Below, piece after piece: positions 8,268 through 15,862 of a stretch of DNA of 64,000 nt. Origin of the DNA: DASYTH01 sp035712165 (GTDB taxonomy: Bacteria > Actinomycetota > Actinomycetes > Mycobacteriales > Pseudonocardiaceae); the NCBI RefSeq assembly GCF_035712165.1, contig NZ_DASTBH010000562.1:40982-104981 (forward strand), read 5' to 3'. The translations under genes were made by a program, and so were the position numbers. Position 1 is the first letter of the stretch, and each line of letters opens with the position of its first letter. Below the pieces are notes generated by a model, which searched no databases, was not told the DNA's origin, and saw only the letters and a program-made list of their open reading frames with translations.

Positions 8268-8515
8268 AGGTGTTCCTGCGCAACCCCGACGGCACACGCG
8301 GGGCGTTCCTGGTGGACCTCGACGACGAGGCCACGATCAAGCACTGGGAGCGCCAGGTGCCCCTGCGCAGGATCCGCGCGCTGGCCATGGACCGCGTCCG
8401 GGCGGTCCGGCTCCGGATCGCGTGCGGCACGTTCGGCCGAGGTGGCGGCGCTCACCGCGAGCGCCGTCACCGGCGGGACCGGACGAGATTGTTATACCGC
8501 CTGATCAGCGGTTAG
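8264..8515 (+). CDS. Hypothetical protein
   Basis: An 83-residue product, GTG start overlapping the upstream stop. It opens with a beta-like segment (VFLRNPDGTRGAFLVDLDDE) and ends in an Arg-rich tail (HRERRHRRDRTR). The next promoter's -35 and -10 boxes overlap its last codons. No family recognised. Confidence 0.55.
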   Translation: MKVFLRNPDGTRGAFLVDLDDEATIKHWERQVPLRRIRALAMDRVRAVRLRIACGTFGRGGGAHRERRHRRDRTRLLYRLISG

Positions 8516-8518
8516 GAT
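8489..8518 (+). promoter_or_regulatory. Dyad-spacer promoter, variant
   Basis: TTGTTA, 18-bp spacer, TAGGAT. Both halves of the dyad are changed together (ACCG on the left, CGGT on the right instead of GCCG and CGGC), which keeps the symmetry. Such compensating change is what an operator read by a dimer would show. Confidence 0.6.
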
Positions 8519-8560
8519 TCCCCCATGACATTCCTCGCCGACCTGCGAAAGGATCGACCC

Positions 8561-8800
8561 ATGACAGCCCTGAACAAGACCGACTCGCGCCTGGTGGCGC
8601 TGCGTGAGGTGAGCGAAGGCAAGATCAGCTACGACCCGCGCACCGGCACCTACAGCGACGAGAACGGCACCGTGTCCGGGGCTCGCCGCCGGACCTTCGC
8701 CGAGCTGCGGAGCAACGGCGCCATCGAGGTCGGCGGCACCTCCGTGCACCGCGTCACGCTGACCACCGCCGGGAGTGACCTGGTCAGCGCCTGGAGTTGA
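8561..8800 (+). CDS. Hypothetical protein
   Basis: Seventy-nine residues from ATG 8561, which has an AAAGGA ribosome site. An in-frame ATG at 8525 lies exactly where transcription should begin, so a leaderless 91-residue form is also possible. The sequence (SYDPRTGTYSDENGTV, RRTFAELRSNGAIEVGG) reads like a small winged or beta-hairpin protein, possibly nucleic-acid binding, with no clear family. It is alone between two promoters. Confidence 0.65.
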   Translation: MTALNKTDSRLVALREVSEGKISYDPRTGTYSDENGTVSGARRRTFAELRSNGAIEVGGTSVHRVTLTTAGSDLVSAWS

Positions 8801-8826
8801 CTAGCCCAAGTCTGACCGGCTAGTCT
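8797..8826 (+). promoter_or_regulatory. Dyad-spacer promoter
   Basis: TTGACT, 18-bp spacer beginning AGCCC and ending CGGC, TAGTCT. The leader begins GTTCCGC at 8835. It drives the coiled-coil protein and probably the genes onward to the primase. It starts inside the last codons of the previous gene. Confidence 0.75.
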
Positions 8827-8869
8827 TTCCCTACGTTCCGCATGATCTTCCACTGGAGACACGCAACTG

Positions 8870-9379
8870 ATGACCACACCTGACGAAGCCGCCGCCGCGC
8901 CCGAGTCGACAGCGCCCACCACGCCGCAGGCCGAGCAGCCCCCCACCATCGACGTCGCCAAGATCCGCGAGCTGGCCACGGTCACCGACCAGCTGAAGGC
9001 CCACGAGGGCGCGGTGGCCGACCTGAAGGCCCGCAAGAAGCAGCTGAGCGAGGAGATCCTGGAGGTCTTCGAGCTGCACGGCCTGGAAGACATGCGGGTC
9101 GACGGCCGCAAGGCGTACATCCACCGCCCCACCTTCCCCCTCTACAAGGAGAAGCCCGTGGAGGAGGGTGGCGGCCGGTACACCGCCGCCGACGCCGTGG
9201 AGGCGTTGCGCGCCATCGGACGCGGCGCCCAGGTGCAGCCCGAGACGGTTAACTACCAGACCATGGGCGCCATCCTGCGCGAGTACCGCGACGCCGAGCA
9301 GCCGGTGCCCGAGGCGCTGGCCAAGGTCGTCGAGCTGGGCGAGAACGCCGAGATCCGCGTGGGCGCGGCGCGCAAGTAG
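8870..9379 (+). CDS. Coiled-coil phage protein
   Basis: A 169-residue protein with a low-complexity Ala/Pro N-terminus (1-25), a helix predicted to coil (residues 30-65, TDQLKAHEGAVADLKARKK), a core around HGLEDMRVDGRKAYIHRPTFPLY and a helical C-terminus. Similar proteins sit next to recombination genes in actinophages and are of unknown function. ATG 8870; the transcript leader is about 35 bases. Confidence 0.7.
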   Translation: MTTPDEAAAAPESTAPTTPQAEQPPTIDVAKIRELATVTDQLKAHEGAVADLKARKKQLSEEILEVFELHGLEDMRVDGRKAYIHRPTFPLYKEKPVEEGGGRYTAADAVEALRAIGRGAQVQPETVNYQTMGAILREYRDAEQPVPEALAKVVELGENAEIRVGAARK

Positions 9380-9532
9380 CTCCGGTCGGAATGGCCCGAC
9401 ACGCCCCGCGCGGTGGGCCTGAACCGTCCGGTTCCGGGGCTAGGCTCGGTTGGCCCCGGCTCCCCTCGGGCTGTGCCGACGAGCAGCCCCCGGGAAGATC
9501 AACAACCCGATTCTGGAGGTAGAGGCATCCCC

Positions 9533-10408
9533 ATGACCAGCGAAAACACCACCGGCAGCGAGGTCGCCACGCGCGCCACCACAGCGCTCGCCATCCCGTC
9601 CGAGGTGATCGAGAGGTTCCCCGCCCTCGACCCCGAGGGGTTCGAGGAGTTGCAGGAGCTGCTCGCCGAGAACTTCGACGACGACGAGGCCATGTCGGTC
9701 AAGAACCTGACCATGGTCAAGATCCCGTCGGGCAACTCGGCCGCCGTGTTCGGCTGGACCGACAACGGCGAGGACGCCAGCGCCAAGGAGCTGACCGGCA
9801 TCGTCTGCGCCTGGCAGAACCGGCGCAACTACTGGGAGTCCGACGAGGTCACCGGCGAGCGCCCGGACTGCACCAGCCGCGACGGCAAGATCGGCGAGGG
9901 CCTGTTCGGCGTGAACTCCCCGGACAACCCGACCGGCGCCTGCGAGACCTGCCCCATGGGGCAGTGGTCCGACGTCAACGGCAAGCGCGTGCCGCCGCCC
10001 TGCAAGCCCCAGCAGGCCCTGCTGTTCCTGGTGCCCGGTGAGACCTTCCCCTGGTACATCCAGGTCCCCCGCACCTCGATGAGCAACTTCAAGCGCTACC
10101 GCGCCGACCTGCTGAAGGCCCGCAAGGGTGTCGCCCAGGTCGAGACGAAGCTGACGCTGACGAAGATCGTCGGCAAGGACAAGGGCGTCCCGGACTACTA
10201 CGAGATCAAGTTCACCAGGGGCGAGGACCTCGGCCGCGACGCCAAGAAGGCCGCGCTCGCGGTCGGCGAGGCCATGCTGCCGATCCTCAACCAGGCCCCG
10301 CCGGTCACCAGCCCGGCCGACACCGACAACGTGGTGCCCGGCGAGGGCGGCGTCTCCATCGGCGACGCGCCGGTGGCCGACTACTCCCAGGAGGGCGCGC
10401 CCGCATGA
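9533..10408 (+). CDS. Cysteine-containing phage protein near primase
   Basis: A 291-residue protein from ATG 9533 (ribosome site TGGAGGTAGAGG). It has spaced cysteines (CAWQ, PDC, GACETCP, PPCKP) likely to bind zinc, then a beta-rich core (QALLFLVPGETFPWYIQVP) and an acidic C-terminus ending before the primase start. An acidic tail on a beta fold is compatible with a single-strand-binding or mediator protein, but I do not recognise the family. The gap before it (9380-9532) holds only a weak promoter-like TAGGCT at 9441. Confidence 0.7.
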   Translation: MTSENTTGSEVATRATTALAIPSEVIERFPALDPEGFEELQELLAENFDDDEAMSVKNLTMVKIPSGNSAAVFGWTDNGEDASAKELTGIVCAWQNRRNYWESDEVTGERPDCTSRDGKIGEGLFGVNSPDNPTGACETCPMGQWSDVNGKRVPPPCKPQQALLFLVPGETFPWYIQVPRTSMSNFKRYRADLLKARKGVAQVETKLTLTKIVGKDKGVPDYYEIKFTRGEDLGRDAKKAALAVGEAMLPILNQAPPVTSPADTDNVVPGEGGVSIGDAPVADYSQEGAPA

Positions 10409-12750
10409 GCCGTGCCGAGCAGGCGTTCGCGTTCTGCTCGGCGCTGCTCGGCGGCCCCGAAGGTGACGACAGGCTGCACGGGCTCTACACGACCCTGTGG
10501 ACCTCCGGGGACAAGACGACGCGGTGGCGCCCGGCAGACGAGCCGGGCGCCGTCGCTTCTCTGGTGGCTGAGCTAGACGAGCGGGACGGCAGCCAAGCCG
10601 TCTACCTGTGCACGACCCTGCACGACCAGCCGCCGACCGAGTGCGACTGCCCCAAGCTTGCGCGCGAGGAACGCGGGCAGCACTCCGGAGCGTGCGTCTA
10701 CCAGCGCCCCAAGGCGCACCAGTCCGCCGGGCTGGTCGCGCTGTGGGCCGAGTTCGACATCGCCGGTGACGGCCACGAGTCCGAGCACCTGTTTCCCGAC
10801 CTCGATGCGGTGCGCCGCGTCCTGGCCGAGATGCGTTTGCCGCCTACGTTGGTTATTCACTCAGGTGGCGGCGTCCACTGCTGGTGGGTGCTCAACGAGC
10901 CGTGGCTGGTCCGCGATGGCGGGGACAGTCCAGAAGACCAGGCAGCCGAGCGCCAGAAGATGGCCGAGCTGGAGCGGGACTGGGTGGGCGCGGCGCGGTA
11001 CCAGGCCGAGCGCCTGGGCCGCTGGAAGGTCGACAGCGTGCACGACCTGGCGCGCCTGCTGCGTCCGGCGGGCACGACCAACCGCAAGATCGCGGGCCGC
11101 CCCCGGCCCGTGAAGATCATCGAGCACAATCCCGACGCCACCTACAACCCGTCCGAGTTCGAGGACGTGCTGCCCGACCCGTCGGTGCTCGCGGCCTACG
11201 TGAACCCCATCGCCCCCTCCGGCGGCAAGCTGACCGAGGAGCAGGAGCGCCTGCTGTCCTCGGTCAACCTGGCGGCCGTGTGGGCGCGGGTCAACTCGCC
11301 CGCCTACGTCCAGGCCAAATACACCCCCGAGTGGCTGGCCGAGATCCTGGAACTGGCCGCCGAGGGTGGCGACGAGTTCAAGCTGGTCAAGACCTGGGAA
11401 GGACGCCGCAACGAGTTCAAGGACGACCAGAACCGCTACGACGCGGCGCTGATGCGCCTGCTCGCCAACCTGGAGGTGGACACCGAGGGGCTGATCGAGG
11501 CCCTGATGTGTCGCCGCCTGCGGCAGGGCGAGAAGACGGAGAAGGTGAACCCACGGCGGCGGCTGGACTACATCATCCGGACCGTCGCCCGATTTCGCGC
11601 TGAGGCCGACCGAGTAGCCCAGGTCCGCGCTGAGCACGACGACCGCATTGCCCAGATGGCCGCGAGCAGGCTGGGCATGCGCGAGCCACGCCCCCGGCCC
11701 GAGCCGACGCCGCCCGCCGAGGACAAGGGCGACCCGGACGCCGACGAGCAGGCGTTCACCGCGTTCACTGAAGAGTTGATCGAGCACGAGCCCGCCACCG
11801 ATGAGGAGTATGTGGCGGCGGCCGACCAGCAGGTCCGGGCCGACGCCAACGACAGGCAGCCCGTCGAGCACCCGCACGCCGAGGAGGCCCGCCGGGCGGC
11901 CGACCTGCCGGAGCGCGGCGACATCGAGGCCGCGCAGCTCGCGGTCCTGACCGACCTGCTGATCCCGGAGGTGTACCGCAGCCGGGGCGTCGAGGTGTGG
12001 GCGATCGAGTATCGCGACTACGGCGACGCCCAGCGCGGGCGCCTGATGATCCGTCTGCCGCTCGATTTCGACTGGCCGGTGGGCAGGCCCAGCCGCTACC
12101 GGCCCGGCCGCCTGCTGCCGACGGAGTGGTGGCGCCGGGACGTCTTCGACCGGCCCGCCGGGTTCATCATGGCGCTGGAACGGGACTGCCTGATCATCGC
12201 CCGCGACGACGGGCCGAAGGCCGACTGGTCCGCTTGCATTCGTGCGCTGGTTCCGTTGTGGCGCAAGGACTCCTCGGGCGCGGACCTGGCGAGCTACGCG
12301 CACGACTGGCTGTTCGACTACCTGATGTTGCACCACGGCACCGGCGAGCCGAACGAGGTGGGCGCGCAGGGGCGCCCGTGGGTGAAGGAGACGCGCGGCT
12401 GGACGTCGGCCAACCCGCCGGTGATCTACGTGGGCCGCAACGAGTTTCTCGACCACTGCCGCCGCCAGCCCGGCGCCGTGCTCGGGCGGGGCAACACCGG
12501 CGTGCTGGAGTACCTGAAGCTGGTCAAGCGCCGCCCTCGTGTCGGTGCCCCCGGCATGAGCGCTCGGCAGACCTGGTACGAGATCGAGCCGGGCGAGTTC
12601 TCCGCTGAGGAGTGGGAGGCGATCATCGCGGTGACGCGGCACTCCTACGAGGTGAGCGCGGGCAAGCGCGGCCTGCGGGCCGTCTCGGATGGTCACGACC
12701 CGGATGCCGGGGTCGGCATCGATGAGCAGCAGGGCCGGGCGGCGCGGTGA
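10405..12750 (+). CDS. PrimPol-type primase (AEP superfamily)
   Basis: A 781-residue protein with the archaeo-eukaryotic primase pattern: an acidic metal site in LWAEFDIAGD (D118 and following), the nucleotide-binding HSGGGVHCWW (residues 152-161) and DLARLLRPAGTTNRK (from 214). A helical middle (330-400) resembles the domain that follows the primase core, and the C-terminal half (from about 510) is unassigned. No helicase Walker motifs are visible, so unwinding must come from elsewhere. This is the likely replication initiator or priming enzyme of the element. ATG overlaps the upstream stop. Confidence 0.85.
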   Translation: MSRAEQAFAFCSALLGGPEGDDRLHGLYTTLWTSGDKTTRWRPADEPGAVASLVAELDERDGSQAVYLCTTLHDQPPTECDCPKLAREERGQHSGACVYQRPKAHQSAGLVALWAEFDIAGDGHESEHLFPDLDAVRRVLAEMRLPPTLVIHSGGGVHCWWVLNEPWLVRDGGDSPEDQAAERQKMAELERDWVGAARYQAERLGRWKVDSVHDLARLLRPAGTTNRKIAGRPRPVKIIEHNPDATYNPSEFEDVLPDPSVLAAYVNPIAPSGGKLTEEQERLLSSVNLAAVWARVNSPAYVQAKYTPEWLAEILELAAEGGDEFKLVKTWEGRRNEFKDDQNRYDAALMRLLANLEVDTEGLIEALMCRRLRQGEKTEKVNPRRRLDYIIRTVARFRAEADRVAQVRAEHDDRIAQMAASRLGMREPRPRPEPTPPAEDKGDPDADEQAFTAFTEELIEHEPATDEEYVAAADQQVRADANDRQPVEHPHAEEARRAADLPERGDIEAAQLAVLTDLLIPEVYRSRGVEVWAIEYRDYGDAQRGRLMIRLPLDFDWPVGRPSRYRPGRLLPTEWWRRDVFDRPAGFIMALERDCLIIARDDGPKADWSACIRALVPLWRKDSSGADLASYAHDWLFDYLMLHHGTGEPNEVGAQGRPWVKETRGWTSANPPVIYVGRNEFLDHCRRQPGAVLGRGNTGVLEYLKLVKRRPRVGAPGMSARQTWYEIEPGEFSAEEWEAIIAVTRHSYEVSAGKRGLRAVSDGHDPDAGVGIDEQQGRAAR

Positions 12751-12770
12751 CGCGCCCCCGGTCCGGGGGA

Positions 12771-12800
12771 TTGACAAGCCACTCTGTGCGCGGCTAGCGT
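12771..12800 (+). promoter_or_regulatory. Dyad-spacer promoter
   Basis: TTGACA, 18-bp spacer (AGCC at the left, CGGC at the right), TAGCGT. The leader contains CGATCAACCC and GAGGAG before a TTG start. It begins 20 bases after the primase stop. Confidence 0.75.
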
Positions 12801-12843
12801 TTCGAGTGAGAACGTCCCGATCAACCCGAGGAGACCGACCCCC

Positions 12844-13704
12844 TTGTCCGAGACCACACCCCGAGACGTGTTCTTCTGGTTCGACTGCGAGACCGGCGGT
12901 CTGCGCCCGAACGTCGACACCGTGCTGGAGGTCGCCTGGTGCTTCACCGACGAGCACCTGCGCATGATCAGCCCGCTGCGCCAGCGCTTCACGAAGCTGG
13001 CGGCCAAGGCCACCGGCCGTGACGGCAGGCGTCCCGCCGACCAGTACAACCGGCTGCTGGACCCCACCGACGAGTCCAGCTGGCACGACAACAGCTTCAT
13101 CTCGCCGGTGGCCCGCCAGATGCACGAGGAGTCCGGCCTGCGGTCGGCCTGGTTCGACGCCTACGCGACCAACCCGAACGGCATTCTCACCCACTCGCGC
13201 GACTTCTACCGGCTCGTCGTCGAGGACATGCACAAGGCGGGGATCACTTCCCAGGACCGCATCGCCCTCGCGGGCGCGGGTGTGAGCCACTTCGACGACA
13301 GCGTGCTGACCGAGGTGTTCGACGAGTTCTACCCCCGGCGCCCGATCATCGACGGCGGGGTCAGCCCGGTGGGCCGCTGGCACTACCGGTGCTTCGACAC
13401 CAGCGTGGCCCTGTGGGTCGCCGGACCGGGCGCCCGCGCGGCGGTCGACGCGGTGGCCGCCAGGCTGGAGAAGACGCCGGACCCGGACCGTGACGAGGCC
13501 GCCCTGCCGTTCGACCTGATCGAGTGCGAGCAGCAGGTGGACAACGAGGTGATGCACCTCGTTAACATCAACTCGCTGCGGCAGGGCGTCCCGTTCAACT
13601 TCGAGCGCAGCGCCACCATCCAGCACCGCGCCGCCGACGATGTGGTGTGGTCGCTGCTGGACGCGCGGGCGCTGCGGTACTGGATTAGCCGGGGCTCGCT
13701 GTGA
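12844..13704 (+). CDS. DEDDh exonuclease, oligoribonuclease-like
   Basis: A 286-residue protein with FDCETGG (D14, E16), an Exo II aspartate in GAGVSHFDDSVL and HRAADD (H261, D265/D266). The placement of Exo III at the C-terminus and the TVLEVAW segment after Exo I resemble oligoribonuclease/RNase T relatives. It has a TTG start with a GAGGAG ribosome site. It is the first gene of its operon and probably trims nucleic-acid ends, in parallel with the exonuclease at 4.7-5.5 kb. Confidence 0.85.
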   Translation: MSETTPRDVFFWFDCETGGLRPNVDTVLEVAWCFTDEHLRMISPLRQRFTKLAAKATGRDGRRPADQYNRLLDPTDESSWHDNSFISPVARQMHEESGLRSAWFDAYATNPNGILTHSRDFYRLVVEDMHKAGITSQDRIALAGAGVSHFDDSVLTEVFDEFYPRRPIIDGGVSPVGRWHYRCFDTSVALWVAGPGARAAVDAVAARLEKTPDPDRDEAALPFDLIECEQQVDNEVMHLVNINSLRQGVPFNFERSATIQHRAADDVVWSLLDARALRYWISRGSL

Positions 13705-14015
13705 ACGGCGCCGAGCTGATCGCGCGGGGCGGCCTGGTGGCGCCCGGTTCCCCCTCACCGCTGCTGGTGCTGGCTGTGCTCGTGGGCGGCTTCTGGGTCA
13801 CGGTCGGCGCCATCTTCTTCGCCATCTGGTTCGCCCGGTACCGGACGGCGCGGCGGCGGGCCATCGAGGCACGGCACGCCGAGGAGGAGCGCGAGCATGT
13901 TGCCTACCTCCAGGACCTGAAGACCGGCGAGCAGTCCTCGCCGAGCCTGCGACTGCCGCCGGAACTGTCGGAGTCGGCGAAGTTGCTGCGCGGTGAACAC
14001 CGGTTCGAAGGTTGA
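13701..14015 (+). CDS. Small single-pass membrane protein
   Basis: A 104-residue protein with one long hydrophobic helix (residues 20-46, LLVLAVLVGGFW...FFAIWF), then a basic/acidic charged helix (RYRTARRRAIEARHAEEE) typical of a cytoplasmic coiled segment. GTG overlaps the exonuclease stop. Function not known. Its end overlaps the next promoter. Confidence 0.65.
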   Translation: MNGAELIARGGLVAPGSPSPLLVLAVLVGGFWVTVGAIFFAIWFARYRTARRRAIEARHAEEEREHVAYLQDLKTGEQSSPSLRLPPELSESAKLLRGEHRFEG

Positions 14016-14041
14016 CAAGCCGGAAGATCGGCGGCTAGTAT
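14012..14041 (+). promoter_or_regulatory. Dyad-spacer promoter
   Basis: TTGACA, 18-bp spacer with AGCCG and CGGC ends, TAGTAT. The leader begins GTTCCGC at 14049, with CAGGAGG before ATG 14076. The -35 overlaps the stop of the previous gene. Confidence 0.8.
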
Positions 14042-14075
14042 TCTCCTTGTTCCGCTCGACGCCAGGAGGATCCCG

Positions 14076-14426
14076 ATGTCCATCAGCACCCTTGCCAGCC
14101 CGCTCAGCCCGGTCCGGATCACCGCCCGGTGCCACTACTGCACCCACGCGTTCACCGTCGAGGTGGACCCGTTCGGTCAGCTCGGCGCCGAAGACCGCGA
14201 CGGCAAGCTGTGCTGCGAGACCTGCTTCTGCTCCGACTGCGGCGGTGGCCACTACACCGACGCCGAGGCCAACCAGTGCGCCTACCTGCACGACTACGCC
14301 AACCCGGCCGACGACCCGGCCGACGGCGAGTTCACGGACTGGCTGGAGCAGGCAAGCTACGGTGACCCCGACGCCGCCTACGACATGCGGCGCGAGGCCA
14401 TGATGGACATGGAGCTGTACTCCTGA
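14076..14426 (+). CDS. Zinc-ribbon protein
   Basis: A 116-residue protein with CHYC (residues 19-22) and CCETCFCSDC, enough ligands for one or two zinc sites, followed by an acidic region with many Asp and Glu. ATG 14076 has a strong ribosome site. The TGA overlaps the next ATG. Likely an adaptor or nucleic-acid binding protein of the early region. Confidence 0.75.
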   Translation: MSISTLASPLSPVRITARCHYCTHAFTVEVDPFGQLGAEDRDGKLCCETCFCSDCGGGHYTDAEANQCAYLHDYANPADDPADGEFTDWLEQASYGDPDAAYDMRREAMMDMELYS

Positions 14427-14692
14427 TGGACAAGCGGGCAGCGCGGCGGCTGGTCACCCAACGGGTGGCCGCCGCCGTTCGCGCGCTCGGCGACGACGAG
14501 TTCACCGGCTACGGCCCGGAGGACTGCCGCCGCCTGCGCTCGGCCCGCGACGAGCTGGCCCTGGAGTTGGAGGTACGGGCCGGGGTGACCCCACGGGCGC
14601 CCCGGTTCGACCCTCCCGACCCTGCCCAGTACGCCCTGATTCACCTGGAGGACAGCCATGCGCAAGATCACCCACGAACCCCGACGGGCTGA
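14426..14692 (+). CDS. Hypothetical protein
   Basis: An 88-residue helical protein (DKRAARRLVTQRVAAAVRAL) that starts within the upstream stop (TGATG). Its last 35 bases overlap the next gene. No family recognised. Confidence 0.6.
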   Translation: MDKRAARRLVTQRVAAAVRALGDDEFTGYGPEDCRRLRSARDELALELEVRAGVTPRAPRFDPPDPAQYALIHLEDSHAQDHPRTPTG

Positions 14693-14870
14693 CAAGGCCC
14701 TCACGCTCGGCGAGCTGCGGTCGTTCATCGCCGACGCGGAGCGCAACGAGATCCCCGACGACGCCTTAATCGAGGTCCGCACCAGCGGCTTCTCCACGCT
14801 GCGAATCCGCGAGATCTCGGCCGACGACCGGCACACCGCCGCCAGCGAGAAGAAGGCCACCAAGCGGTGA
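14658..14870 (+). CDS. Hypothetical protein
   Basis: A 70-residue protein from ATG 14658 with ribosome site TGGAGGACAGCC. The core ALTLGELRSFIADAERNEIPDDALIEV resembles the small DUF-type phage proteins that carry an LxELxxFL helix and a DD turn. It overlaps the preceding gene and is coupled to the nuclease gene by GTGA. Confidence 0.65.
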   Translation: MRKITHEPRRADKALTLGELRSFIADAERNEIPDDALIEVRTSGFSTLRIREISADDRHTAASEKKATKR

Positions 14871-15724
14871 CCGCGCCTGAAGTCTGGTCGCCCTCGCGCG
14901 TGCTCACCTACCGGTCCTGCCCGCGCCAGGAGTTCCTGCGCTACCGGCGTGGGGTGCACACGCCCACGGCGGTCGCCGAGACGCCTGGCGTGGTCGCCAG
15001 CACGCCGGAGACGGCGACCAAGCTGCGGCTGGGCACCATCAGCCACGCGGGCCTGGAGGCCGCCTACCGAGCCGCCGTCGAACGGGCACACCCGCAGCCG
15101 GACCCCGGCGGGCGCATGTCGGCGTTCGCGAGGGAAGCCATGGACGCCATCGATGCCGCCTGGGATCGCCTTGGCATGCCTGACGAGGGGGTCGACGGGT
15201 ACGAGCTGAACCTGTCGATCCAGTCCGAGGTCTTCGACGTCCTGGCCCGGCTGCCGGTGCCGCGCCCGTCGGCGGTGCTCGGCGTCGAGCATGAGCTGGT
15301 CGTGCCGACCCCGTCCGGGCGGATGATGCGCGGCGTGCTCGACCTGGCGTTGCAGATCGGGCACGACGCGGTGCACATCCGGGACTGGAAGCGCAAGCGC
15401 CTGCGCAACCTGCCCCGCTCGACCGAGCTGCCCCGTGATGACGCCATGGCGTTTTACGCCTACGCCGTCCGGCTGTCCTGGCCCTGGGTGAAGCGCGTGT
15501 CGGTGGGGTTGTACTCGACGCTGGACAACCGCGAGGTGACTGCCGACGTCCCGTTTCCGGTGGCCCGCGAGGTCGTCATCGGGCATGACGTGCTTGCCGA
15601 GAAGGCCGAGGGCGACCGCGAGAACAGGCCGACTCCTGACGGCAGCAACTGCACCTACTGCTCGGTTCGCGTTGACTGTCCGCTGTGGACACGGCTAGAG
15701 ATCGAGTCACCCGAACCGGCGTAG
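14867..15724 (+). CDS. Cas4/RecB-like PD-(D/E)XK nuclease with Fe-S site
   Basis: A 285-residue nuclease. It has SPSRVLTYRSCPRQ (first cysteine C18), a catalytic RGVLDLAL (D159), HIRDWKRK (D173, K175), the motif AFYAYAVRL, and a C-terminal cysteine trio C262, C265, C271. The single N-terminal plus three C-terminal cysteines are the signature of 4Fe-4S nucleases related to Cas4, AddB and RecB-family phage exonucleases. With the neighbouring UvrD-type helicase it may form an end-resection pair. Confidence 0.88.
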   Translation: MTAPEVWSPSRVLTYRSCPRQEFLRYRRGVHTPTAVAETPGVVASTPETATKLRLGTISHAGLEAAYRAAVERAHPQPDPGGRMSAFAREAMDAIDAAWDRLGMPDEGVDGYELNLSIQSEVFDVLARLPVPRPSAVLGVEHELVVPTPSGRMMRGVLDLALQIGHDAVHIRDWKRKRLRNLPRSTELPRDDAMAFYAYAVRLSWPWVKRVSVGLYSTLDNREVTADVPFPVAREVVIGHDVLAEKAEGDRENRPTPDGSNCTYCSVRVDCPLWTRLEIESPEPA

Positions 15725-15862
15725 CTACGCAAGGTTGCGGGTCGATGACCCACCGAGGGTTACAAGGCAAGCGCGACACACCGACATGGCTGGCGAAGTC
15801 GTACATGATCGGGTTACGGTCGCGAAGACGACGGTTCCGCAAGATCAACCCAGGAGTTCGAC

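Noticed and set aside
9417..9446. Possible promoter CTGAAC-16-TAGGCT before the gene at 9533
   Set aside because: The -35 match is weak and the dyad is not conserved; it is noted only in the gene entry.
10861..13758. 965-codon - strand frame opposite the primase and exonuclease
   Set aside because: It spans two well-supported + strand genes and an intergenic promoter; composition is that of a shadow frame.
15780..15840. Promoter for the UvrD-type helicase
   Set aside because: The leader word GTTCCGC is present at 15834, but no -35/-10 pair at the right spacing could be found, so no promoter is called.
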